Counted from the stretch's first letter, positions 14,625-23,000 are shown. The stretch is 57,730 nucleotides of DNA from RSA11 sp965652565 (GCA_965652565.1 CBFGWL010000008.1:1-57730); one strand, 5' to 3'. Notes: generated by a model not told the origin, from the sequence alone. Numbers and translations: made by a program.

Positions 14625-15746
14625 ATGACTCCCCAGCTGCCGTCCCGCGAGGAGGTCGCAGACCTGCTCAACTGGGCGCCGGATCACGGGGTGCTCTCCG
14701 TTTGCATCCACGTCGAGCCGGGGGACCGGGGCCAGACCTGGCACGCGGAGCTGCGCGCCGCCCTGCGCGAGCTCGAAGGCGAGGCCGAGGGATCGCGGCG
14801 CGCTGCCATCCGCAGCGCCGCGAAGCGCATCCTCGCGCGGTTTCCCGACGGCGGCCACCCGCCCGCGGAGCGCGGGCAGATCGGCTTCATCGAGGCCGGG
14901 GAGGAGGGCCGCGAGGCCTGGTATTCGAGCCAGCTCGGCCCCGAGAGGACCGGCGTGGTGCACCGGCCCCGCGCCGCGATCATGCCGCTGCTCGCGGCCG
15001 TGGACGACGGCCGGGCGCGCGGCGTCGCGATCGTCTCGAACGAGCGCGTGCGCCTCGCCCGCTGGGAGGCCGGCGCGCTGGAGGAGCGCACCGCGTTCGA
15101 GCTCGAAACCATGCAGCTGGACTGGCGCGAGCGCAAGTCGAACGCGCCCCCGAACCCCGCGCGCGAGCAGGGCGTGAGCAGCTCGGGGCGCGACCGCTTC
15201 GGCGATCGGCTCGAGCACAACCGCAAACGCTTCCTGCACGAGGTCGGCAGGCTGATCGCGGATCGCGCCAATCGGCTCGGTGTCGCCGAGGTTCTCGCGC
15301 TCGGCCCCCGCGAGCTCACCCGCGAGCTCGAGCACGGCATGAACGGCCACGCCGCCCTGCACGTCGACGAGCTCGACAACCACGACCTCATCTCCGCCCC
15401 GCTCGGCCGGCTCGAGGAGCGGATCACCGAGCTCGTCTGCGAGCGCAACGCGCGCCGGCAGCTGGAGCTCATCCAGGCCGCGCGCGAGCGCGCGGCCGCG
15501 GATCAGCGGGCCGCGCTCGGCCCGGCGCCCATCGCCGACGCGCTGGTCGAGGGGCGCGTCGAGCACCTGCTGATCGACCGCGACGGCCGCATCGAGGCGA
15601 CCGCCCGCGATGGGAGCGGCAGCGTGTCGGCGGAGTGGCTCGTCGAGCGGGCGCTCGAGACGTCCGCGACGATCACCGCTCTCGACGGCGAAGCGGGCGA
15701 TGCGGTGCGCGACGTCGGCGGCGCCGCGGCCCTGCTGCGCTACTGA
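14625..15746 (+). CDS. eRF1-like (baeRF/VLRF1-type) domain protein
   Basis: This is a 373-aa soluble protein. The architecture resembles bacterial relatives of archaeo-eukaryotic release factor 1. It has an N-terminal module with VLSVCIHVEPGDRG, and a central RNase-H-like domain starting GVAIVSNERVRLARWEAG. A long charged helix region follows (FGDRLEHNRKRFLHEVGRLI and LGVAEVLALGPRELTREL). The C-terminal L7Ae-like segment carries EHLLIDRDGRIEATARDG. In known members this family acts at stalled ribosomes or in peptide release. The catalytic GGQ-type loop is not evident, but the segment NPAREQGVSSSGRDRFGDR lies near where such a loop would be. This is family-level inference. ATG 14625 was chosen because upstream sequence overlaps the methyltransferase gene. 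Confidence 0.6.
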   Translation: MTPQLPSREEVADLLNWAPDHGVLSVCIHVEPGDRGQTWHAELRAALRELEGEAEGSRRAAIRSAAKRILARFPDGGHPPAERGQIGFIEAGEEGREAWYSSQLGPERTGVVHRPRAAIMPLLAAVDDGRARGVAIVSNERVRLARWEAGALEERTAFELETMQLDWRERKSNAPPNPAREQGVSSSGRDRFGDRLEHNRKRFLHEVGRLIADRANRLGVAEVLALGPRELTRELEHGMNGHAALHVDELDNHDLISAPLGRLEERITELVCERNARRQLELIQAARERAAADQRAALGPAPIADALVEGRVEHLLIDRDGRIEATARDGSGSVSAEWLVERALETSATITALDGEAGDAVRDVGGAAALLRY

Positions 15747-15759
15747 CGCCGGCGTCAGT
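15742..15759. terminator. Perfect 18-bp palindrome containing both stop codons
   Basis: ACTGACGCC/GGCGTCAGT spans the stop of the eRF1-like gene and the stop of the convergent nucleotidyltransferase gene. It can form a short hairpin in either transcript. Confidence 0.4.
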
Positions 15760-16360
15760 TGAGAACGCGGACGTCGGCGCGCTCGTGGTGGCCGGCGCGC
15801 GTGCCGTCGATCAGGTGCAGGCGCTCGATCAGGGTGAAGAACGCCGCCGCGTACGGCGACTCGGCGGTCCGGGAGTGGACCTGGGCCCAGTCGATCTTCT
15901 CCCGCAGGGCCCGCGCGATGCGCAGCGCAGGCGCCAGGTCGAGCTGGTGGTCATCGAGGACGAGGAGCTTGGAGACGAGCAGATCCTCCAGCGAGATCAC
16001 GCGCACCTGCATCGCCAGGACCTCGAGCACCTCGCCCCGCTCGATCACCTCGTCGGTGATCTCGAAGCCCTTCGGCCGGAAGATCAGATCGACGAGCACG
16101 TCACCGTCCCACGCCTTGAGCAGCCAGTTCTCCGGCGGGCGCTCGCCACGCATCCCGGCCTCCTCCAGGACCTCGACCGCGCGCTCCGCGTCGGCCGGCT
16201 TGACCATCAGGTCGAGGTCGTTGCGCGATTCGGGGCCGCCGCGCGCCCACGAGGCCAGGGTGCCGCCGAGCAGGAAGGGCACGCCCGCGCTGGTGAGGGC
16301 GCTCACGGATTTGCGGAACGTCGCCTCGATGTCAGCGAATGGGTGATCGGCGTCCGACAT
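15755..16360 (-). CDS. Nucleotidyltransferase-fold protein
   Basis: This is a 201-aa protein. The signature FLLGGTLASWARGGPESRND followed by LDLMVK matches the GG...R...DxDh pattern of pol-beta-type nucleotidyltransferases, with Asp residues as metal ligands. A third carboxylate could come from DVLVDLIF. The C-terminal helices (VISLEDLLVSKLLVLDDHQ) resemble those in AbiEii/NTP_transf-like proteins. Some relatives are antitoxin or toxin partners, others modify antibiotics or RNA. No HEPN partner gene is adjacent. ATG 16360 lies 10 nt after TATCCG. The gene diverges from a metallophosphoesterase gene. Confidence 0.78.
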   Translation of the reverse strand: MSDADHPFADIEATFRKSVSALTSAGVPFLLGGTLASWARGGPESRNDLDLMVKPADAERAVEVLEEAGMRGERPPENWLLKAWDGDVLVDLIFRPKGFEITDEVIERGEVLEVLAMQVRVISLEDLLVSKLLVLDDHQLDLAPALRIARALREKIDWAQVHSRTAESPYAAAFFTLIERLHLIDGTRAGHHERADVRVLN

Positions 16361-16392
16361 GCGCCGCCATCGGATACCCCGCGCCCGCGGGC

Positions 16393-16425
16393 TGAACCTC
16401 CAGCCGGCGGCTCCCGGCCGGTTCA
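16393..16425. promoter_or_regulatory. Inverted repeat in a divergent promoter region
   Basis: TGAACC (16393-16398) pairs with GGTTCA (16420-16425), with further GC-rich symmetry between them. It lies between the divergent nucleotidyltransferase and metallophosphoesterase genes and is a possible operator. Confidence 0.3.
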
Positions 16426-16454
16426 AACGCCAGGCTGCGGGTAGCCGCCGCGCG

Positions 16455-17240
16455 ATGGAGAACGGCGATCGCTCCACACCCCCGGGGGAGCATTCGCGCC
16501 GGTTGCGGGTCGCCGCGGCGGGCGACATCCACGCGCGCGAATCGCGCCGGGAGGCGATCACCCGGGAGTTCGCCGAGCTCGGCCGAGAGGTCGACCTCGT
16601 CCTGCTCGCCGGCGATCTGACCAGCTACGGAACGCCCGAGGAGGCAGCGATCCTGGCCGAGGCGGCTGTGGGGGTGCAAGCACCGGTGCTCGCCGTGCTG
16701 GGCAACCACGACTGGCACGAGAACCGCGCGGACGAGCTCATCGAGGCGCTCGCCACGGGCGGGATCAAGGTGCTGGAGCGCTCGTGGACGACCGAGTGCC
16801 TGCACGGCATCGACGTGGGCGTGGTCGGCACGAAGGGCTTCGTCGGCGGGTTCGCCGGCTCACACCTCCCAGACTTCGGCGAGCCGCTCCTGCGCGAGGT
16901 CTACGCCGAGACCTCGGCGGAGGTCGCGGCGCTTGATGAGGGCCTGCGCGCGATCGCCAACTGCCCCCTGCGGCTCGTGCTGCTGCACTACGCGCCGATC
17001 CCGGGGACGCTCGAGGGCGAACCCCACGGGATCTTCGCCTTCTTGGGCTCCGACCGGCTCGCCGGCCCGCTCGTCGAGCATCAGCCGGATCTCGTCATGC
17101 ACGGGCACGCGCACTCGGGCACGTTTCGTGGCGCGATCGAGGACGTCCCCGTCTTCAACGTCTCAGTCGAGGTGACCGGCAAGCCGTTCTGGGTCTTCGA
17201 GCTCACCCCGGCGACGGCAACGGCCTCGCCGATCCACTGA
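16455..17240 (+). CDS. Calcineurin-like metallophosphoesterase
   Basis: This is a 261-aa protein with all five metal-site blocks of the family: GDIHA, LLAGDLT, GNHDW, the single His of LLHYAPIP, and HGHAH. These bind two divalent metals. The family hydrolyses phosphomonoesters or diesters, including cyclic nucleotides and nucleic acids. An adenylate cyclase is encoded convergently next door, so a cyclic-nucleotide role is conceivable, but the family is too broad to decide. There is no signal peptide. ATG 16455 is chosen. An in-frame extension to 16359 has low-complexity Arg-rich sequence and would run into the promoter of the divergent gene. Confidence 0.88.
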   Translation: MENGDRSTPPGEHSRRLRVAAAGDIHARESRREAITREFAELGREVDLVLLAGDLTSYGTPEEAAILAEAAVGVQAPVLAVLGNHDWHENRADELIEALATGGIKVLERSWTTECLHGIDVGVVGTKGFVGGFAGSHLPDFGEPLLREVYAETSAEVAALDEGLRAIANCPLRLVLLHYAPIPGTLEGEPHGIFAFLGSDRLAGPLVEHQPDLVMHGHAHSGTFRGAIEDVPVFNVSVEVTGKPFWVFELTPATATASPIH

Positions 17241-17251
17241 GCCGGCGGCGC

Positions 17252-17300
17252 CACCACTTCACGATTTCGTTGGATCAACCAACAACATGTCGAACTCGCG
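17252..17300 (+). repeat. Family A palindromic repeat, copy A3
   Basis: This 49-bp unit is the most diverged in its outer arms (CCACTTCACGAT, ATGTCGAACTCGCG). It keeps the core GGATCAACCAACAA. It sits between two convergent genes. Confidence 0.8.
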
Positions 17301-17311
17301 AAGCCGCCGCG

Positions 17312-17360
17312 CGCGACTTCGCGATTGTGTGGGATTACTCGTCAAGATCGCGAGGTCGCG
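17312..17360 (+). repeat. Family A palindromic repeat, copy A4
   Basis: This 49-bp unit has arms CGCGACTTCGCGAT and ATCGCGAGGTCGCG. Its core is altered (GGATTACTCGTCAA). It lies exactly 60 bp after A3, separated by the 11-bp spacer 17301-17311. Confidence 0.85.
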
Positions 17361-17388
17361 GCAGCCGGACGCGGCGCCGGGCCGCGGC

Positions 17389-18498
17389 CTACTCGCTCGT
17401 GGCGCGCCGCAGGCGATAGAGCTTGCGGTCGTCGCGCATGCCGCGCAGCCGCCGGGAACCCGCGTACGAGAAGCGGAATCCCTCCCCCGCCTCCGCCTGC
17501 GCCGATTCGTCGACGAGCACGCTGCCCGGCCGCGCGATCGCCGTGATCCGCGCCGCAGCGTTGACTGGCGGGCCGTACCAGTCCCCGGCGCGGGCGATCG
17601 CCGGGCCGCGCGCGGCGCCGATGCGCACGGGCGGGAAGTCCGGATCGTCCTCGGCCGCCTCGAGGACCTGTAGCGCCGCCTCGAGCACGGCGTCGTTGTC
17701 GGCCCCGACGAGCAGGGCGCCGTCGCCGATCAGCTTGACCAGGCGCACCCCGCCGTGCGCGGCCGAGCCGGCGAGCTCCGCCAGCCGCCCGGTGACCGCG
17801 CCGAGCTCCTCGACGGGCAGGCGCTCGCCGAGCCGGGTGAAGCCGACGAGATCCGCGAAGCAGGCGGTGACGACGGTCGTGTTCGAGGGCCGGACCTCGT
17901 GGCCGACCGCGTCGAGGACGTCGTGGCGCACCTGCTCGAGCAGGTGCATGCGCAGCGCGTGGGACAGGATCTCGCCCACGAGCGGCTCGAGCGCGCTCGC
18001 CGCCGCGGCGAACCGGTGTGCGATGTCGAGCTCGGTGTCGTCCTCGCGGATCAGCGACTCGACGATCAGCGCGCGGTTCGCGGCGGCCACCTGCGACATC
18101 GCGAGACCGACGACGCGCGTGACCTCCAGCAGCCCGTCCTCCGGCAGCCCGGCGTCGAGCAGGATGCGCACCCGCCGCGCCGCCTCGAGGTCGCCCTCGG
18201 TGCCGACCGGCTCACCGGGATCGTCGATCGGCAGGCCGAGCGCCTCGCGCTGCCGGGCGAGCGTCTCGGCCTCGACGCCGACTTCCGCGGCGATGTCAGC
18301 GAGCGTATAGCGCCCCCCGCCGCCGGAGAGCACGCGCTCGACGGGCAGCAACACGAGGCGGTCCTCGGCGACGGCCTCGCGCAGCTCGTCGATCGAGACG
18401 CCTTGCTCATACAGCTCGCGCAGGAGCTGCAGGCGGGCCTCGCGGTGGCGCCCCTCAAGCCCCTCGACGAGGCCCTCGGCTTCGAAATCCACCGCCAT
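17389..18498 (-). CDS. Class III adenylate cyclase with Rv1264-like regulatory domain
   Basis: This is a 369-aa protein. Residues 210-365 form the cyclase homology domain: metal ligands Asp216 (FADLVGFT) and Asp259 (GDGALL), substrate-type Lys255 (KLIGDG), and the transition-state Asn/Arg region GPPVNAAARITA. The N-terminal 200 residues are helical and match the autoinhibitory Ad_Cy_reg type domain known from the pH-sensing enzyme Rv1264 (ELYEQGVSIDELREAV; GRYTLADIAAEVGV). The product is probably cAMP, made as a homodimer in the cytosol. It lies 58 bp downstream of the gamma-glutamyltransferase gene on the same strand. ATG 18498 is chosen over a longer frame with Arg/Ser-rich sequence. Confidence 0.9.
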   Translation of the reverse strand: MAVDFEAEGLVEGLEGRHREARLQLLRELYEQGVSIDELREAVAEDRLVLLPVERVLSGGGGRYTLADIAAEVGVEAETLARQREALGLPIDDPGEPVGTEGDLEAARRVRILLDAGLPEDGLLEVTRVVGLAMSQVAAANRALIVESLIREDDTELDIAHRFAAAASALEPLVGEILSHALRMHLLEQVRHDVLDAVGHEVRPSNTTVVTACFADLVGFTRLGERLPVEELGAVTGRLAELAGSAAHGGVRLVKLIGDGALLVGADNDAVLEAALQVLEAAEDDPDFPPVRIGAARGPAIARAGDWYGPPVNAAARITAIARPGSVLVDESAQAEAGEGFRFSYAGSRRLRGMRDDRKLYRLRRATSE

Positions 18499-18556
18499 CA
18501 CCGGGGATTCTTCACGACTGGGGCGCTCAACGCCGCGCTCGCTCCCCGTGAGCCCC

Positions 18557-20107
18557 TCAGGCGACCGCGACGGCCCCGCCGCGCCGGGGGTCGCCGCCGC
18601 CGACGAGCGCGCCGTCCGGCCGGCGCGCGATCGCCTGCACCCCGCCGAAGAAGAGGTTGCGCTCGCGCCAGCGCTCAACCTCGACGCCGAGCTCCGCGAC
18701 GCGCTCGAGCGCGGCCACGTCCACGCCCGGCTCGGCGTGCAGGACGCCCCGTTCGAAGTGCACGCGCGGCGCGTCCACTGCCGCTTGGGCGTCGAGGCCG
18801 TCGTCGACCAGCCGCAGGACCGTCTGGACGATGGCCGAGCGGATCCGGTTCGAGCCGGCGCTGCCGAGGCCCGCCTCGAACTCACCGTCGCGCAGGATCA
18901 CGGTCGGAGACATCATCGAGGGCAGGCGCTCACCAGGGGCGATCCGATGGAACCCGAGCGGGTTCAGGTCCTCCTCGCCGAGCATGTTGTTGAGGTGCAC
19001 CCCCGTGCCCGGCACCAGGATCCCCGATCCCGTCCCGTTCGAGCACGTGACCGACGCGCAACGGCCCTCCCGATCCACCGCGGCGATGTGGGTGGTGCTG
19101 CCGAGCGCGTCGCCGGGCTGCTCCGCGGCGGTCAGCCCGCGCCGCTCCGCCGCGGCGGCGGCCGCGGCGTCGAGCGTCGCCGGGTCGAGGAAGCGCTCGG
19201 CAAAGCCCTCCTCCGAGAGCTCGCGGGCGAAGGCCTCCCCGCGGGCCGCCTGCGCCTGCGCCATGACGGCCACCGTCGTCTCGAGGTCGCTGCGCCCCAG
19301 GCGCTCGAACAACTCCAGCGCGAAGGCGATCAGCACGCCGCCCGGGGAAGGCGGTGCGTTCGTGAGGACGTCGCGGCCGCGGAACCGCGCGCGCACGGGC
19401 TCGCGCACCGCGACCTCGTACGCGGCCAGATCGCCGGTGCCGATCGTGCCCCCGCGCTCCTGAACCCACCCGCTGATCCGCCGGCCCAGCTCCCCGGTGT
19501 AGAACGGCGCGGCGCCCTCGGCCCCGTAGCGCTCGAGCGCGTCGGCTAACTCGGGGAAGCGAAACACCTCACCCTCGCGCAGCGACCGCCCCTCCGGCGC
19601 ATACACCGCGCGACCCTCGGCCTCGAACAGGAGGATCGGCTCGAGGATCTTGAACAGATACGCCTGCAGGCGGTTGATGACGACCCCGTCGCGCGCGGCG
19701 CGGACGGCGGGGCGAACGAGCTCGGCCAGCGGCATCGAGCCGAACCGGCGCAGCGCCTCCTCGAGGCCCGCGGGAGTGCCGGGCACACCGCACGACGCCG
19801 CCCCCACGTTGAAGATCTGCGGCACCTCCTCGGTGAAGTACACCGGCGCTGGGTGCAGCTCCGTGCCGCGTTCGATCCCATCGTGCCCGGGCGCGGCGAC
19901 GAAGAAGTCCAGAAGCTGGGTCCGGTCGGCGTCGTGGACCAGCATGAACCCGCCCGCGCCCAAGCCGGTGAGCGGGCTCTCGGTGACGAACGATGTGAGA
20001 ACCGCCGCGACGGCGGCGTCGATCGCGTTCCCGCCCTCGCGCAGCACTGCTGCGCCGGCCTCGGCGGTCAGCGGATGACCGGCGGCGACAACCCCGCGCG
20101 AGTTCAT
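18557..20107 (-). CDS. ggt: Gamma-glutamyltransferase
   Basis: This is a 516-aa Ntn-hydrolase that cleaves gamma-glutamyl compounds such as glutathione-like thiols and transfers or hydrolyses the glutamyl group. The autoprocessing and nucleophile site is Thr338 in GSTTHIAAVD, giving a large chain of about 337 residues and a small chain of about 179. SMMSPTVILRDG and the substrate loop GSAGSNRIRSAIVQT agree. Unlike enterobacterial enzymes there is no clear signal peptide, so it may be cytosolic. ATG 20107 lies 6 nt from TAAAGT (minus strand). Confidence 0.92.
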   Translation of the reverse strand: MNSRGVVAAGHPLTAEAGAAVLREGGNAIDAAVAAVLTSFVTESPLTGLGAGGFMLVHDADRTQLLDFFVAAPGHDGIERGTELHPAPVYFTEEVPQIFNVGAASCGVPGTPAGLEEALRRFGSMPLAELVRPAVRAARDGVVINRLQAYLFKILEPILLFEAEGRAVYAPEGRSLREGEVFRFPELADALERYGAEGAAPFYTGELGRRISGWVQERGGTIGTGDLAAYEVAVREPVRARFRGRDVLTNAPPSPGGVLIAFALELFERLGRSDLETTVAVMAQAQAARGEAFARELSEEGFAERFLDPATLDAAAAAAAERRGLTAAEQPGDALGSTTHIAAVDREGRCASVTCSNGTGSGILVPGTGVHLNNMLGEEDLNPLGFHRIAPGERLPSMMSPTVILRDGEFEAGLGSAGSNRIRSAIVQTVLRLVDDGLDAQAAVDAPRVHFERGVLHAEPGVDVAALERVAELGVEVERWRERNLFFGGVQAIARRPDGALVGGGDPRRGGAVAVA

Positions 20108-20113
20108 GCGCGC

Positions 20114-20119
20114 ACTTTA
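20114..20119 (-). promoter_or_regulatory. -10 box of ggt (leaderless start)
   Basis: On the minus strand TAAAGT lies 6 nt before the ATG at 20107. Confidence 0.5.
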
Positions 20120-20152
20120 TGCGCGCGGGCGGGCGGCACGAACGCCCCGGGC

Positions 20153-21679
20153 TCAGTTGTTCGGGACGAACTCCGGGATGTCGATGCTGAGGTCCCGCGG
20201 GCGGGTCTCGAAGCTCTTCGCGGTTCCGGCGCGGCGGTCGGCGGGCCGGCGGATGTTGGCCGTCGCCGTGCCGGCGGGGCGCTTCTCCGTCTGCGCGCCG
20301 TCGGCGCGCCGGCCGCGGCCGTCGAAGCGGGTGGCGATCACCGTGATCCAGACCTGATCGGTCAGCGAGTCGTCCAGGTTCGCGCCGAAGATGATGTTCG
20401 CGTCCGGATGCGCGGCCTCTTGGACGATCTTGGCGGCGTCGCTCACCTCGAGCAGGGTGAGATCGGGGCCGCCCGTGATCGACAGCAGGATGGACCGCGC
20501 GCCGTTCACGGAGGTCTCCAGCAGCGGCGAGGAGACCGCGCGCTCGGCCGCCGCGACCGCGCGGTTGTCGCCGTTGCCCATGCCGATGCCGAGCAGGGCG
20601 TGCCCGGCGTCGCGCATCGTCGTGCGCACGTCGGCGAAGTCGAGGTTGATGAGCCCGGGCAGGGTGATCAGCTCCGAGATGCCCTGGACGCCCTGGCGCA
20701 ACACGTCGTCGGCCACCTGGAACGCCTCGATCATGGTCGTGTTCTTGGCGAGCACCGACAGCAGGCGCTCGTTGGGCACGACGATCAGCGTGTCGACCTC
20801 GGCGGAGAGCGCGTCCACGCCCTCCTCGGCCTGCTTCGCCCGGCGGGTGCCCTCGAAGCTGAACGGCTTGGTGATGATCCCGACGGTGAGCGCGCCCACG
20901 TCGCGGGCGAGGCGCGCGACGACCGGCGCCGCGCCCGTGCCGGTTCCACCGCCGGCGCCGGCGGTGACGAAGACCAGGTCCGATCCCTTGAGCAGGCGCT
21001 TGATCTTGTCCTGCTCCGCGAAGGCCGCCTTGTAGCCGAGCTCGGGGTTGGAGCCCGCGCCCAAGCCGCGCTGCTGGCCCGCGCCGAGGTGGACGGTGAC
21101 GTCCGCCATCGACTGCTGCAGCGACTGCAGGTCGGTGTTGATCGCCATGAACTCGACGCCCGGGATCTGCGCCTCGACCATGCGGTTGATCGCGTTGACC
21201 CCGGCGCCGCCGACCCCGACGACCCGGATCACGGGCGCGTGCGGCATCGGCGGCTCGCCGATGGCGTTGAAGTCGGGCTCCTCCCGCCCGTACATCGCCC
21301 CGGCGGGTTCGGGCTCCTCGGCGAAGATGCGGCTCAGGCGGTCCTTGGCGGGCGGCGGGGCCGAGGTGCTCGCGCCCTCGGCCTCGTAGGACGGCAGCCC
21401 CACGTCGTCCCGCGGCGCCGGTTCGGCATCCGGCTCCTCCTCCTGGTCGTAGAAGGTCGGCTCGTCCGGCGCGGACGGCTCAGGCTCGGGCTCGGGCTTC
21501 TCGGCGCGGGGCTCGGGCTCGGGCGCCGGGGGCTCGGCGCGCCGTTCTTCGCGCTCGCGCTCGCCGCGCCCGGGAACCTCGGGCGCCTCGGGTGGATCGT
21601 CGACTTCGGGTCGCGCGGTCGAGCGAAACAGGTCGGCCAGGGGGCCTTCCCGCATGCTGGCCCGCTTACGATCCGCCAT
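20153..21679 (-). CDS. ftsZ: FtsZ-family tubulin-like GTPase with long disordered N-terminus
   Basis: This is a 508-aa protein, where FtsZ is usually 350-450 aa. The GTPase core begins near residue 150 (VIRVVGVGGAGVNAINRM). The tubulin signature is GGGTGTG at 243-249, and the T7 synergy loop is NLDFADV. The C-terminus ends IDIPEFVPNN, the conserved ZipA/SepF/FtsA-binding peptide. It therefore looks like a working cell-division FtsZ. The first 140 residues are acidic, rich in Pro/Glu and low in complexity, ending in short helices (KDRLSRIFAEE). The gene overlaps parA by 14 bp and is not in a dcw cluster. It could be the only FtsZ or a second paralogue. Confidence 0.93.
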   Translation of the reverse strand: MADRKRASMREGPLADLFRSTARPEVDDPPEAPEVPGRGEREREERRAEPPAPEPEPRAEKPEPEPEPSAPDEPTFYDQEEEPDAEPAPRDDVGLPSYEAEGASTSAPPPAKDRLSRIFAEEPEPAGAMYGREEPDFNAIGEPPMPHAPVIRVVGVGGAGVNAINRMVEAQIPGVEFMAINTDLQSLQQSMADVTVHLGAGQQRGLGAGSNPELGYKAAFAEQDKIKRLLKGSDLVFVTAGAGGGTGTGAAPVVARLARDVGALTVGIITKPFSFEGTRRAKQAEEGVDALSAEVDTLIVVPNERLLSVLAKNTTMIEAFQVADDVLRQGVQGISELITLPGLINLDFADVRTTMRDAGHALLGIGMGNGDNRAVAAAERAVSSPLLETSVNGARSILLSITGGPDLTLLEVSDAAKIVQEAAHPDANIIFGANLDDSLTDQVWITVIATRFDGRGRRADGAQTEKRPAGTATANIRRPADRRAGTAKSFETRPRDLSIDIPEFVPNN

Positions 21680-23000
21680 TCGTCAAGACCTCCTTCGCGA
21701 GCTCGCGGTAGTAGTCCGCAGCGTTGGACTTGGGATCGTACTTCAGGACGCTGCTGCCGCGAACCGGCGCCTCGGCGAACTTGATCGCCTTCCGGATGCG
21801 CGACTTGAACACGAGCTCGCCGAAGTTCTCCTCGAGGATCTCGACGGCCTCCTTCGCGTGCACCGTCCGCGAGTCGAGCATCGTGGGCAGGATGCCCTCG
21901 ATCTTCACCCGCGGATTCAGGTTCTCGCGAATCATTTCGAGCGTGTTCTGAAGCTGGACGAGTCCCCTCATCGACAGATACTCGCACTGCACGGGGACGA
22001 TCACCTTGTCGGACGCCGTGAGGGCGTTGACGGTGAGCAAGCCGAGGCTCGGCGGCGTGTCGATGCAGACGAAGTCGTAGTCGTCGGCGACGGCGGAGAG
22101 CGCCTTCTCGAGCGAGCGCTCGCGGCCGATCTGCGTGGACATCGCGATCTCGGCGCCGGCCAGGTCGATGGAGGCGACGGCGACGTCGATCTCGCGCTCC
22201 TTGATCACCTCGCGGATCGGGGTGCGGTGCACGAGCACGTCGTACATCGACTTCTCCACCTGATCGGGGTCGATGCCCTGGCTCATCGTGAGGTTGCCCT
22301 GCGGATCCAGATCGACGCAGAGCACCCGGTGGCCGGATTCCGCGAACGCGACGGCGAGGTTGAGCGTGGTCGTCGTCTTGGCGACGCCACCCTTCTGGTT
22401 GGCGAACGAAATCACCTTCATGCGCCGCTCCTGGGGCTTGCCCGCGGCGATCACCGGGTCGACCCAGCCGCCCGGCTGGCGGCGGGGCGCGAGCGCCTCC
22501 TGCGGCGTCAGGCGTTGTTCCTCATCCTCGGCCGGGGCGGTCGCGGGCTGCGTCGCGGCGCGCACGCGCGGCTGCTCGACGGCCTCCTCGGCGTCGCGAA
22601 GCTCCTTGGCGACCGGCTCCCGCTGCGGCGCCTCCTCCCGCTTCGGCCCCTCGGGCTGCTCGGAAGCCGGCTCGGCGGGCTCGCTCTCAGCGGGCTCGCT
22701 CGGCTCGGGCTTGCCGGCGGCTTCCGGCTCGGCGGGCTCGCTCGGCGCGGGCGCCGGCGCCTCGTCCTTCGCCTGGGGAGCCGGCGCGCCGGCGGCGTCG
22801 GCCTGCGCCGACGCGGCGTCGGGCTCGACAGCCGACTCCGCGTCGGAGCCACCGGCCGCGGGCGTCTGCGGCTCGCGCTGCTGCGGGGCCGGCTCGGCGG
22901 CCGACTGCTGCGCCTGCTCGGGGGCGGGCGCCTCGTCCACCTGGCGGTCGCGGGACTCGGAGCGCTGCTCGGCGCGTGATGAACGGCTGAAAAGACCCAT
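21666..23000 (-). CDS. parA: ParA/Soj-family ATPase with long acidic N-terminal extension
   Basis: This is a 444-aa protein. Residues 194-444 are a complete ParA: deviant Walker A NQKGGVAKTTT, DLDPQGNLTMSQG, switch-like IDTPPSLGLLT, and VPVQCEYLSMRGL. It would bind DNA and ParB and position chromosomes or other cargo. Residues 10-190 are a Pro/Glu/Ala low-complexity tail. ATG 23000 has no Shine-Dalgarno sequence but lies 9 nt from AATACT. An internal ATG at 22421 has AGGAG 7 nt upstream and would give a normal 251-aa ParA. Both forms may be made. It overlaps ftsZ by 14 bp. No parB is adjacent. Confidence 0.92.
   Translation of the reverse strand: MGLFSRSSRAEQRSESRDRQVDEAPAPEQAQQSAAEPAPQQREPQTPAAGGSDAESAVEPDAASAQADAAGAPAPQAKDEAPAPAPSEPAEPEAAGKPEPSEPAESEPAEPASEQPEGPKREEAPQREPVAKELRDAEEAVEQPRVRAATQPATAPAEDEEQRLTPQEALAPRRQPGGWVDPVIAAGKPQERRMKVISFANQKGGVAKTTTTLNLAVAFAESGHRVLCVDLDPQGNLTMSQGIDPDQVEKSMYDVLVHRTPIREVIKEREIDVAVASIDLAGAEIAMSTQIGRERSLEKALSAVADDYDFVCIDTPPSLGLLTVNALTASDKVIVPVQCEYLSMRGLVQLQNTLEMIRENLNPRVKIEGILPTMLDSRTVHAKEAVEILEENFGELVFKSRIRKAIKFAEAPVRGSSVLKYDPKSNAADYYRELAKEVLTNGGS

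Noticed and set aside
15755..16360. Toxin-antitoxin MNT/HEPN pair
   Set aside because: The nucleotidyltransferase has no small HEPN partner on either side. The adjacent genes are a metallophosphoesterase and an eRF1-like protein.
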